Assembly (NCBI RefSeq): GCF_041929845.1
Contig: NZ_JBHEEH010000007.1
Coordinates: forward strand, 80,556 to 144,555
Direction of reading: 5' to 3'
DNA length: 64,000 bases
Source of the DNA: Paenochrobactrum pullorum
GTDB taxonomy: Bacteria > Pseudomonadota > Alphaproteobacteria > Rhizobiales > Rhizobiaceae
This document shows, one piece after another, positions 1-7,648 of the stretch. The translations under genes and the position numbers were made by a program. The notes beneath the pieces were generated by a model that worked only from the letters and a program-made list of their open reading frames with translations, was not told the DNA's origin and did no database searches. Every line of letters starts with the position of its first letter. Position 1 is the first letter of the stretch.

Positions 1-542
1 CTGAAGCCAAAAAACTCTTGAACGAAGCTGGTTTCCCTGAAGGTTTCGGCATCACGCTTTACTCATCCAACAACCGCTTTCCGGGTGATGGCGACATTGC
101 GCAGGCAATGGGTCAGATGCTGGCGCGCGGAGGCCTCAAGGTCAACGGCGTGCAAACACAGCCATATAACGTTTATGCGGCAGCGGCCACCAAGGGCGAA
201 TATGGCGCGTATATTTTCTCGCTTGGCGCCTCCACTCCAAATGCAGAAGGCAGCCTGCGTTCGCTCTTACAGACCTACAGCAAAGATGCCGGCACAGGTG
301 GTTTTAACCGCATGCGTTATTCCAACCCAGAATTTGATGCGATGCTGACTTCGGCCATGGAAGAATTCGACCATGAAACACGTATGAAGAAGCTGGAAGA
401 TGCCACCAAAATTGCCATGGAAGATCAGGCTATTGTGCCGCTCTACTTCCAGAAAATTTACTGGGCGTCGCGTGATGGCATTGATTTCACCCCGAACTTA
501 GCTGAACGAACCATTGGACAGGATGTGCGGAAGCAAAAATGA
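1..542 (+). CDS. ABC transporter substrate-binding protein, family 5 (C-terminal fragment)
   Basis: Only the last ~180 residues are present; the reading frame is open from base 3 at the left edge, so the 5' end lies outside the window. The visible part (AKKLLNEAGFPEGF, then a C-terminal segment with EDQAIVPLYFQ) is typical of the C-terminal lobe of SBP_bac_5 proteins, which bind oligopeptides, dipeptides, nickel or glutathione in the periplasm for Opp/Dpp-type ABC importers. The stop overlaps the next gene's start as ATGA, so the hydrolase downstream is probably co-translated and may act on the imported substrate. The substrate cannot be read from the fragment. Confidence 0.85.
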   Translation, partial: EAKKLLNEAGFPEGFGITLYSSNNRFPGDGDIAQAMGQMLARGGLKVNGVQTQPYNVYAAAATKGEYGAYIFSLGASTPNAEGSLRSLLQTYSKDAGTGGFNRMRYSNPEFDAMLTSAMEEFDHETRMKKLEDATKIAMEDQAIVPLYFQKIYWASRDGIDFTPNLAERTIGQDVRKQK

Positions 543-2407
543 CCTTTACACCTAATGAATTGACGGCGGCGACTTTGGTCGCCGACGATGTCATCGTGCA
601 CCGCAACGTTATGGTTGCGATGCGAGATGGCGTTCATCTGGCAACCGATATTTACCGTCCTGCCAAGGACGGTAAACCGGTGGAAACACCTTTACCCGTT
701 ATTCTGGAACGTACGCCCTATGACAAAGCAGGCACCCCACGCACAGAATTATCGGTGAAAAAGCCGACCCCCATGTCGCGTCAGGATCTGGCGATCCATA
801 TGGTGCGTCTTGGTTATATTGCGGTCTGGCAAGATTGCCGTGGGCGCTATGAAAGTGAAGGCCATTTCACCAAATATCTGTCTGAAGGCGAAGACGGCTT
901 CGACACGATGGAATGGATTGCGGCGCAACCTTGGATGAATGGCCGTATCGGCACGCAAGGTCTTTCCTATAATGCCCATACACAAATGGCGATGGCCTGT
1001 CTCAATCCTCCCGGACTTGCTGCCATGTCTGTCGATTCCGGCGGTTTTTCCAATGCTTATACCTGCGGCATTCGCCAAGGCGGCGCATTTGAATTAAAAC
1101 AAGCCACATGGGCATATCACCGCGCACAAGAAGCAACCGATGATCGCACTGCGGCCGCTGTGGCTAATGAAAGCCTACATGACTGGTTTGCCCAGATGCC
1201 GTGGACAAAAGGCCGTTCACCGGTACGTTGGAACGGCGAATATGAAGATTACCTCGTTGAGCAATGGCAAAACGGTACTTTCAACGATTTTTGGAAAAAA
1301 GTCGGCATTTATGCTGCCGGTTACTATGACACTTTCCCGAAAGTGCCAATCATTTTCATGTCAAGCTGGTATGACGCCTATGTCACCACAACACTTGAAA
1401 ATTACACCGCGCTGAAAGGCGACGCGGAACGCCCATTAAGCCTCATCATGGGACCCTGGACACATGGCAATCGCTCACGGCAAGTCTTTGGTGATGTGGA
1501 TTTTGGTGCTGCAGCCGTTTTTGACGGCCAGATTGATGAAGACTGGCTGACTTACCGTGAAAAATGGTTTGCACATTATTTAAAAGATGAAACCGATCCA
1601 AAACAGGCCGGACGCGTTCATTTGTTCTTAATGGGCGGCGGTTCTGGCAAGAAAACAGAAGCTGGTCATCTTGATCATGGTGGACACTGGATCGAAAGCA
1701 CCGACTGGCCATTGCCGGAAGCAAAACCGCTTGATCTTTATCTCCATGCAGATATGAGCCTGCAAATATCGGCGCCGCAGGCGGAAAATGCCGCAATCAG
1801 TTATGATTTTGACCCGCGCAATCCGGTGCCGACCATTGGCGGCTCGCTCACATCCGGCGAACCGATTTTCACCGGCGGCGGCTTCAATCAAGTTGAATCG
1901 GAAGCCTTTTATGGCTGCACCCATCCGGGTCTGCCACTGACAGCCCGTCATGATGTCCTAAGCTTCGAAACCGACATTTTGCCTGAAGATACCAGCATTG
2001 CAGGCCCCGTTGAAATTGAGCTGTGGGTCACAACGGATGCTTTGGACACGGATTTCACCGCCAAATTGGTTGATGTTTATCCGCCATCTGAAGACTATCC
2101 GCGTGGCTACGCGCTCAATATTACGGATGGTATTTTCCGCGTACGTTACCGCAATGGTTTCGACAAGCCTGAGCCGGTAGCCAAAGATGAAGTATTTAAA
2201 ATCACCATTTCGCCTTTCGCAACAGCCAATATGTTCAAAAAAGGTCATCGCATTCGCTTGGATATTTCATCATCGAACTTCCCTAAATATGATGTCAATC
2301 CAAACACCGGTGAACCGGAAGGCACCAGTCGCCGCAAGAAAACAGCCGTCAATACGGTTTTCATGCATAAAGGGCGCGCTTCCAAATTAAAGCTGCAAAA
2401 GCTTTGA
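539..2407 (+). CDS. CocE/NonD family hydrolase (X-Pro dipeptidyl-peptidase S15-type)
   Basis: A 622-residue protein, the usual length for CocE/NonD (S15) hydrolases. The N-terminal part carries MRDGVHLATDIYRP (~28-41), the family's opening signature. The alpha/beta-hydrolase nucleophile elbow GLSYNAH puts the catalytic Ser at 143; the family more often has GxSYxG, so the last Gly is replaced here. MGPWTHGNRS near 305 supplies the likely catalytic His. The C-terminal third (from about 410) fits the jelly-roll PepX_C domain. There is no obvious signal peptide, so it is probably cytoplasmic. Its start overlaps the end of the upstream peptide-type binding protein gene, suggesting it cleaves an imported amide, ester or peptide. 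The family includes cocaine esterase, alpha-amino-acid ester hydrolases and X-Pro peptidases; which applies is not decidable here. Confidence 0.88.
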   Translation: MTFTPNELTAATLVADDVIVHRNVMVAMRDGVHLATDIYRPAKDGKPVETPLPVILERTPYDKAGTPRTELSVKKPTPMSRQDLAIHMVRLGYIAVWQDCRGRYESEGHFTKYLSEGEDGFDTMEWIAAQPWMNGRIGTQGLSYNAHTQMAMACLNPPGLAAMSVDSGGFSNAYTCGIRQGGAFELKQATWAYHRAQEATDDRTAAAVANESLHDWFAQMPWTKGRSPVRWNGEYEDYLVEQWQNGTFNDFWKKVGIYAAGYYDTFPKVPIIFMSSWYDAYVTTTLENYTALKGDAERPLSLIMGPWTHGNRSRQVFGDVDFGAAAVFDGQIDEDWLTYREKWFAHYLKDETDPKQAGRVHLFLMGGGSGKKTEAGHLDHGGHWIESTDWPLPEAKPLDLYLHADMSLQISAPQAENAAISYDFDPRNPVPTIGGSLTSGEPIFTGGGFNQVESEAFYGCTHPGLPLTARHDVLSFETDILPEDTSIAGPVEIELWVTTDALDTDFTAKLVDVYPPSEDYPRGYALNITDGIFRVRYRNGFDKPEPVAKDEVFKITISPFATANMFKKGHRIRLDISSSNFPKYDVNPNTGEPEGTSRRKKTAVNTVFMHKGRASKLKLQKL

Positions 2408-2427
2408 TATCAGTATTAAATACCAAA

Positions 2428-2454
2428 ATGCCCCTGACATTCAGGGGCATTTTT
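2428..2454 (+). terminator. Rho-independent terminator after the hydrolase gene
   Basis: A perfect 10-bp stem (ATGCCCCTGA / TCAGGGGCAT) with a 3-nt loop is followed by TTTTTATT, 20 bases after the hydrolase stop codon. Confidence 0.85.
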
Positions 2455-2474
2455 ATTATCTATGCCGATGATTT

Positions 2475-2924
2475 TTAATCGGTGACTTCTGTCGCAATAA
2501 ATTTCAATATGCCTGCATATTGCACCGGCTTTTTGCCATCTACTGTTTTCCGGTCTGAAGGATGAGAAACACCATCATTGACGGGAACTTCATCAAAATC
2601 AAACGGGCTGATGCCTTCAAGACAGGCAACATTCACGCCATATTGATGTGGATTTGACCGGCGCTGATGATGAGTGTAAATCCCGCAAACCGAGCAGAAA
2701 TAGTGTTTCGCATTTTTGGTATTAAATTGATAAAGGGTGAGCTTGTCCTCCCCTTCTAAAATCTTAATATCCGGCAATTCAGCCGAGACGGCAATAGCGC
2801 CGCGCATACGACAATAAGAACATGTGCAACGACGCGCTGTATGTAATCCATCCGATAAACGAACATGAAATTTCACCGTACCGCAATGACATTGGCCTGA
2901 AATTTCAACGATGTCCTTATTCAT
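2475..2924 (-). CDS. GFA/CENP-V domain protein (Zn-binding, glutathione-dependent formaldehyde-activating-like)
   Basis: About 149 residues from the chosen ATG, which is preceded by GGGTGG at good spacing; an upstream in-frame start at 2963 would add 13 residues with no homology-like content. The zinc-binding Cys pattern of the GFA family is plain: CHC near the start, CTCSYC about 20 residues later, and FCSVCGIY in the middle. GFA proteins are small zinc proteins; the name derives from Gfa, proposed to speed formation of S-hydroxymethylglutathione, but most members have no proven activity. It stands alone, with its own upstream region after the ialB-like gene's terminator. The family is certain, the reaction is not. 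Confidence 0.85.
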   Translation of the reverse strand: MNKDIVEISGQCHCGTVKFHVRLSDGLHTARRCTCSYCRMRGAIAVSAELPDIKILEGEDKLTLYQFNTKNAKHYFCSVCGIYTHHQRRSNPHQYGVNVACLEGISPFDFDEVPVNDGVSHPSDRKTVDGKKPVQYAGILKFIATEVTD

Positions 2925-2974
2925 TTTTCCACCCGATTTTGCATGTCTCAACCTGTTGAGCAAAAAAATAGCAT

Positions 2975-3004
2975 AAAAAAAGACAGAATATTCTGTCTTT
3001 TTTT
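2975..3004 (-). terminator. Perfectly palindromic terminator downstream of the IalB-family gene
   Basis: Seven A, then the palindrome GACAGAATATTCTGTC, then seven T. It lies 20 bases past the stop of the minus-strand ialB-like gene. It is symmetrical, so it could also stop transcription from the other side. Confidence 0.8.
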
Positions 3005-3023
3005 AAGAACCCGTTGAATGTTT

Positions 3024-3584
3024 TTACTTCAACAATTCTTTAACACGGATGAGTGCCGCCGAAAAACCATCAAGCGAAATACTTAATTTAACCTCACCAC
3101 CATTTACTGCTTCTGCAATCAGGTTTAAAGTTTTGCCTGCATTCAACGCTTTTAACTGCGCATCACCAAAATTCAGCGGCACAATACAACCGGCCGGCAG
3201 ACATGTTGAAAATTGTTGAGAAGCTCCGGGCTTCGCTTCATCAATCTGCAAAGCCACTCCTTTGCTCAGTTGCAAACCAAATGGCAGCACCAGTGCCCCC
3301 GAAGTACCATCCGCTGTTGGCTGCAATTCAACCGCCAGAACGCGGGAACCTTTATTATCCTGTTGCTGCTGCGATACGGAACAATGCGGTTTTGTTTTTA
3401 CATCATTCGCTGCCTGCAATCGGCATTGCACCGCCCAGTCACCATGGGTTTCCGACAAAGAGCTCGCTCCACCGGGTAAAAGCGACGACGCATTATCTTG
3501 TGCATATGCAGAAAATGTACCAGCGCAGGAAACAAGCAAAGCGGCTGTTAATGTCAGATATTTTGGCACGATAGAATATGACAT
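3024..3584 (-). CDS. Invasion-associated locus B (IalB) family secreted protein
   Basis: A 186-residue protein with a Sec signal peptide (hydrophobic ~10-27, AYAQD cleavage region near 28). The mature part has the IalB pattern: GDWAVQC near 48-54, a second Cys in HCSVSQ, a central beta-rich section, and the paired Cys of CLPAGCIVPL. IalB was named in Bartonella for its role in erythrocyte invasion, but the family is widespread in non-pathogenic Hyphomicrobiales as periplasmic or outer-membrane-associated proteins, so virulence should not be assumed. It is monocistronic, with a terminator downstream and about 450 bases of AT-rich DNA upstream. Confidence 0.88.
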   Translation of the reverse strand: MSYSIVPKYLTLTAALLVSCAGTFSAYAQDNASSLLPGGASSLSETHGDWAVQCRLQAANDVKTKPHCSVSQQQQDNKGSRVLAVELQPTADGTSGALVLPFGLQLSKGVALQIDEAKPGASQQFSTCLPAGCIVPLNFGDAQLKALNAGKTLNLIAEAVNGGEVKLSISLDGFSAALIRVKELLK

Positions 3585-4034
3585 AAATTGATCCTATATA
3601 TGCTATTATTAAAATGATCCGCACATATAAAACACATGCGTCTTTTTACTGTAATTGATTGCCATTCACAGTTCTTTTGTCAATCCAGATTAATCATTAT
3701 GAAGAAATAACAATATATTTTTGAAATCTTACTCATTTTCTGAAATATAAATATAAATTTCTACTAGATTACATCATTGTTATCTGTAAATTAGAAGGTT
3801 TATTAAATAATATAATCATAAATACAATTCATAATTATTGGATGGCATTCATAATCAGACGAATCTCATGCTAAAGGCTACTTTATTCTGCGATCAGCAT
3901 TAGGTAACTTATTAAGCTTAACACAATCGCTACCTCCAATTTAATGCTTGTTGCGTCATATATAAGGAAAGTATATCGTTTAGCGAACCATCTACATTAA
4001 ACTTGTCTACTTTTATCAAATATTCAGGTGCTTT
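3585..4034. other. AT-rich intergenic region with no recognisable gene
   Basis: About 450 bases between the start of the minus-strand ialB-like gene and the plus-strand membrane protein. The DNA is very AT-rich, has no convincing reading frame and no tRNA-like or strong hairpin structure. It presumably holds divergent promoters, but no pair of -35/-10 boxes stands out enough to name. Confidence 0.6.
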
Positions 4035-4643
4035 TTGGCTTCCGGTCTTCAAACCGCGATTACTGCGGCCGATACATTTACGCATATGCGTATTATCAAT
4101 GGCATGGGCATCAGCCTGTGCCTGTCGCGTATTCTGATTTTTTTATCACGTTTCATCCAGCATCCGACCAAACATAAAATATCAAAAATCCATATGGGTT
4201 GGGTTTTAGTCATACTGCTCTGGATCATCCAGTTTTGGTGGGATTACCTTTTTGACAGCTCAACAAAAGTCTATGATGTCTATACCTATGTTGTTGATCT
4301 GTCATATGTCTTCGGGCTATTTTTCATTTGTGTGACTTTGACGCCTGATGATGTCAACGAATATGGCGGTTATGAAGAATATTTCTTCTCGCGGAAAAAA
4401 TGGCTTTTCACATTTTTCATTATCTTGAATATCATTCAATATCTTAATGACATTCGCAATAATATTGTATCCGATAATATGGAAGATCTGATCAAAGAAT
4501 TGACTTTGCTGGCATTCAGCACGCTTTGCATCCTCTTCGCTATGCGTGTTAAAACCAAAAAATTTCAGTTTTTCCTGATTTTCCTTTTAATGCTTGGAAT
4601 TGTTGCCGATTTTACCCTACAATTTTTGGAATTGGATTCTTGA
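4035..4643 (+). CDS. Conserved hypothetical membrane protein, about five transmembrane segments
   Basis: A 202-residue protein starting at TTG, with AGGTG five bases upstream. The opening ITAADTFTHMRIINGMGISL resembles the start of a family of alphaproteobacterial inner-membrane proteins of unknown function. Hydrophobic segments lie at about 55-74, 80-100, 124-140, 157-174 and 178-198. A charged stretch around DDVNEYGGYEEYFFSRKK separates the second and third segments. No catalytic motif is visible. It precedes the DMT exporter by 113 bases with no clear terminator between, so co-transcription is possible. No function is proposed. Confidence 0.7.
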   Translation: MASGLQTAITAADTFTHMRIINGMGISLCLSRILIFLSRFIQHPTKHKISKIHMGWVLVILLWIIQFWWDYLFDSSTKVYDVYTYVVDLSYVFGLFFICVTLTPDDVNEYGGYEEYFFSRKKWLFTFFIILNIIQYLNDIRNNIVSDNMEDLIKELTLLAFSTLCILFAMRVKTKKFQFFLIFLLMLGIVADFTLQFLELDS

Positions 4644-4756
4644 ACGAAACCAGATAGCCTGCATCCCATATCACTGCCAATTGATTGACGGTGATTTGTG
4701 TGTTTCCCTGCATATTTTCGCTTTCAAGCAAATATCCAATAAGTTGGCATTAAAAA

Positions 4757-5746
4757 TTGAATAATAACAAGCATTTCGCCGTTCACTCTGCGGATGGATC
4801 CGCTCCTGTTTCCGCTCAGACCATACAGGTTCCAGGCGGTCAGACAGAACGCAACCATAAAATCGGTATTGTGTTGGTGATTGGTGCCACCGCCATTTTT
4901 GCCATGCAGGATGCAATTACCAAACATCTTGTCGCTGATTATCCGATTACTTTTATTATTATGGTACGCTATTGGGTGTTTTTCGCTGTCGGGACAGTGA
5001 TGGCAGCCCGCGCTGATAGTGGTTTCAAACAAACAGTAAAAACCAAAAAACCTGTCATTCAAATTGCACGCGGCCTTATTCTGGTTTTTGAAATTGCTAT
5101 GGTTGGCTTAGCCTTTAAAACTATGGGGCTTGCAGAGGTCATCGCGCTGTTTCAATCTTATCCGTTGTTTGTCACAGCATTGGCAGCTATTTTTTTAGGT
5201 GAAAAAGTCGGCTGGCGCCGATGGTTAGCTTTAGCTGTTGGTTTTGGCGGGATCCTCGTTATCCTGCGCCCAGGCAGTGGTGTGATGGAATTTGGTGCCG
5301 TTTACACCATTCTTGGTGCAATCGCCTATGCACTTTATCAGATTTTAACCCGCGTTTCAGGCACAAGTGACAGTGCCATAACATCATTCTTTTATGTAGG
5401 CGCAGTCGGTGCGGTTCTCATGACGCTCGGTCTGCCGCTCTTTTGGATCAGCATGGCACCGGTTGACCTCTTATGGCTCGGACTTCTGTGCATCATGGCG
5501 ATGACCGCGCATTTCTTTTTAATTAAAGCGCTGACGCTGGCACCTGCAACCTTGCTGCAGCCGTTCAATTATTTGCAACTGGTCTGGTCAATAATCGTCG
5601 GTTGGATTGTCTTCCGCGATATGCCCGATATCTGGACCTTTGTCGGTGGTTTTATTGTGGTCGGCAGCGGATTATTTGTGTTCTACCGCGAGCAAAAGCG
5701 CGCGGCAGAACGTAAAAAACAGTTTTTAAAAGAAAATACTGTATAA
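4757..5746 (+). CDS. DMT superfamily (EamA) transporter
   Basis: A 329-residue inner-membrane protein with ten hydrophobic segments arranged as two EamA repeats (about 35-170 and 180-320), the normal design for drug/metabolite exporters of the DMT superfamily. The first repeat opens with GATAIFAMQDAITKHL and the end of each repeat carries the usual acidic/aromatic pattern (FLGEKVGWRRW; FRDMPDIWTF). The only in-frame start ahead of the first membrane segment is TTG at 4757, with weak ribosome binding, because a stop lies two codons upstream. The C-terminus is highly basic (YREQKRAAERKKQ). The substrate is unknown. Its 3' end overlaps the convergent TauE/SafE gene by 21 bases. Confidence 0.85.
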   Translation: MNNNKHFAVHSADGSAPVSAQTIQVPGGQTERNHKIGIVLVIGATAIFAMQDAITKHLVADYPITFIIMVRYWVFFAVGTVMAARADSGFKQTVKTKKPVIQIARGLILVFEIAMVGLAFKTMGLAEVIALFQSYPLFVTALAAIFLGEKVGWRRWLALAVGFGGILVILRPGSGVMEFGAVYTILGAIAYALYQILTRVSGTSDSAITSFFYVGAVGAVLMTLGLPLFWISMAPVDLLWLGLLCIMAMTAHFFLIKALTLAPATLLQPFNYLQLVWSIIVGWIVFRDMPDIWTFVGGFIVVGSGLFVFYREQKRAAERKKQFLKENTV

Positions 5747-6577
5747 AAAGCGCAGACAAATAGCTGTCAGAAACAGTCCGAATGCCATTTCCAGCTTGCG
5801 GCGGGAAAGGCGGTGCGCCAATTTTGCACCAATCGGTGCCATATAAATACTGGTCGGAATGAAGAGCAAAAAGCCGACCAGTGATACATAACCAAGTGTC
5901 AGTGGCGGCTGCAATGCTGCAACATCCGGATAAAGTGCAGCTGTCGGCCAACCGGCAAAAATATAGCCCAACGCGCCCGGAATAGAGATCAGAACACCCA
6001 CACCGGCAGAGGTTGCAACGGCTTCATGAATGGGGCGTTTGTAAAAGGTCATAAACAATGTGGAGAGCTGACCGCCGCCGATCCCCATCAAAGAAGCGAG
6101 CACGCCTATAACGGCACCAACAAGTTTAACAACAATCTTGCTTGGATAGGTTGTGCCCAGATACCAATTGTCTTTGGCAAACAACAAACGAATTGCCGTA
6201 AAACCTGCCACCATCACGAAAATAATTTTAAACAAATCAGCCGGTGCAAAACGTGCGATCATCGAACCAATGATAACACCTGCCAGAATGGGGACGACCC
6301 AGCTACGTAGCAAAGCCATATCAATGGCACCCCGCTCCTTATGACTATAATAAGAACGGATCGAAGTTGGCACGATAATAGCGAGCGAAGTACCAATGCA
6401 TAATTGCATCCGCACATCTTCCGGCACGCCTAAATAACGAAACAATTCATAGAGAATGGGTACCGCAACCGTGCCGCCGCCAACACCAAATAGACCGGCA
6501 AGCATACCAGTAATGCCCCCGGCGACCAGCAGGCCGATTACCAGCCAAACCAGTTCATATGTATCAATACCCGTCAT
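5726..6577 (-). CDS. TauE/SafE family permease (sulfite/sulfonate or organic anion exporter-like)
   Basis: About 283 residues from the ATG at 6577, preceded by GAGAGA; a TTG at 6625 would add 16 polar residues. Eight or so hydrophobic segments are present, with the two family signatures GLFGVGGGTVAVPIL near the N-terminus and SLMGIGGGQLSTLF in the middle, each marking one half of the inverted repeat. TauE/SafE proteins move sulfite, sulfoacetate or other small anions across the inner membrane, but most are uncharacterised. No sulfonate catabolism gene lies next to it, so the substrate is open. Confidence 0.85.
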   Translation of the reverse strand: MTGIDTYELVWLVIGLLVAGGITGMLAGLFGVGGGTVAVPILYELFRYLGVPEDVRMQLCIGTSLAIIVPTSIRSYYSHKERGAIDMALLRSWVVPILAGVIIGSMIARFAPADLFKIIFVMVAGFTAIRLLFAKDNWYLGTTYPSKIVVKLVGAVIGVLASLMGIGGGQLSTLFMTFYKRPIHEAVATSAGVGVLISIPGALGYIFAGWPTAALYPDVAALQPPLTLGYVSLVGFLLFIPTSIYMAPIGAKLAHRLSRRKLEMAFGLFLTAICLRFLYSIFF

Positions 6578-6780
6578 TCTCTCATGTCCGTTATTTTCAA
6601 GGATTATTGGTTGTTTATTTTCCAAACAGGCTGCAACATTTCATACTGAGCATGTTTTGCAAGCCTTGGCTGAGGGTTTTAAACCACAAAGAAAGCAAAC
6701 TGGCGGATTTCAACCGTTATTAGACCATTGAATAGGCTGTTTATCGCGTTGACGCATATTAAACTGTTGGAATCACATCC
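6578..6780. promoter_or_regulatory. Upstream region between TauE/SafE gene and sensory operon
   Basis: About 200 bases between divergently transcribed units. It must carry promoters for both, but no box is clear enough to name. Confidence 0.4.
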
Positions 6781-6942
6781 ATGGCCTCACAGCCTGATGA
6801 GGTTTCTTTTAAACGGCTTGTGCCGCCGAAATTTTTCAGCTTCAATAGCGACAAAAGCATAAAGATAAAAAGTCACCAGCGCCTTATAAAACCATCAATA
6901 AAAGGGAACAGCGCTGATCAAGACTTAAAAATTGGGAGTTAA
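6781..6942 (+). CDS. Possible 53-residue basic small protein upstream of the response regulator
   Basis: An ATG-started frame of 53 codons begins MASQPDEVSFKRLVPPKFF and ends with TAA directly abutting the GTG start of the receiver protein (TAA at 6940-6942, GTG at 6943). The product would be basic (many Lys/Arg) and soluble. Ribosome binding is weak (TGGAATC upstream). The exact abutment of stop and start suggests translational coupling, as in the rest of this operon, where genes are separated by 1 base or overlap by 1. It may instead be a fortuitous frame in the leader. Confidence 0.35.
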   Translation: MASQPDEVSFKRLVPPKFFSFNSDKSIKIKSHQRLIKPSIKGNSADQDLKIGS

Positions 6943-7332
6943 GTGGTGTTGGATATTCTTATTGCAGAAGATGAACCCGCAATATTAGAGTCCCTTGAAT
7001 TTATCCTGCAGCGAAACGGCTGGAGTGTTGCAGCCGTTCATGACGGGGAAGCTGCATTAGAGGCACTTGTTCGTCTGCAACCACGCTTGTTGTTGCTGGA
7101 TATCATGCTGCCGCGAAAAAACGGCATGGATGTTTTAAAAGCAATCCGTGCCCAACCGGATATTTATCAAACCAATGTGCTGGTTTTGACCGCCCGCGGC
7201 CAACGTTATGACCGCAAAATGGCCGCAGATTTAAATGCGGATGGTTTTATAACCAAACCTTATTCCAACAGTGAAGTTATAGCCGAGGTCAATCGCCTTT
7301 TATCTATGCCGCAAACAATTAAAGCGGGCTGA
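6943..7332 (+). CDS. Stand-alone response regulator receiver protein
   Basis: A 129-residue protein consisting of a single REC domain with no output domain. Key residues are present: acidic E9-D10, phospho-acceptor D53 in LLLLDIMLP, T83 and K105 in ITKPY. The start is one of two tandem GTG codons after GGGAG. It is one base upstream of a small membrane protein and then the SSS-domain histidine kinase, so it is very likely that kinase's phosphorylation partner. As it cannot bind DNA by itself, it would act by protein contact or as a phosphate shuttle. Related kinases such as CbrA/CrbS work with DNA-binding regulators, so an output partner must be elsewhere. Confidence 0.88.
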   Translation: MVLDILIAEDEPAILESLEFILQRNGWSVAAVHDGEAALEALVRLQPRLLLLDIMLPRKNGMDVLKAIRAQPDIYQTNVLVLTARGQRYDRKMAADLNADGFITKPYSNSEVIAEVNRLLSMPQTIKAG

Positions 7333-7333
7333 T

Positions 7334-7648
7334 ATGGCAAATAGCCGTTTACCACAGAGCGAAAATGAAAAAAAACGCGACAATGCGCTGTTTTTGCTAC
7401 CGCTTTTCGGTGCAGTTTTTTCACTGCCACCGATGATGAATTTGTTTAACCACAAAGTTCTGATCTTTGGAATGCCTCTGGCTTTTCTATATTTACTTGG
7501 CGTCTGGACAATAATGGTCATCATGGCCTTTATCATCTCGCGTAAACGCAGCAAAATTATAGCGCCCGCTCATGATGCATCACCACAAATCCCTCCTGCC
7601 AAAACGTCACCAACACCCGTTCTAACCAGTGATGAAAGTAGGCTTTAA
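7334..7648 (+). CDS. Small two-TM membrane protein of the sensory operon
   Basis: A 104-residue protein with two hydrophobic segments (about 19-35 and 47-68) connected by NLFNHKVLIFGMP, then a basic IISRKRSK and a polar, Pro/Ser/Thr-rich tail. Size and topology resemble the small accessory subunits often encoded next to sodium:solute symporter (SSS) proteins. Its stop overlaps the kinase start by one base (TAATG), so stoichiometric production with the SSS-domain kinase is likely. I infer it is a partner of the kinase membrane domain; no family can be assigned with certainty. Confidence 0.75.
   Translation: MANSRLPQSENEKKRDNALFLLPLFGAVFSLPPMMNLFNHKVLIFGMPLAFLYLLGVWTIMVIMAFIISRKRSKIIAPAHDASPQIPPAKTSPTPVLTSDESRL

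Noticed and set aside
3585..4034. Short AT-rich inverted repeats upstream of the membrane protein
   Set aside because: They are of the length and composition expected by chance in such AT-rich DNA.
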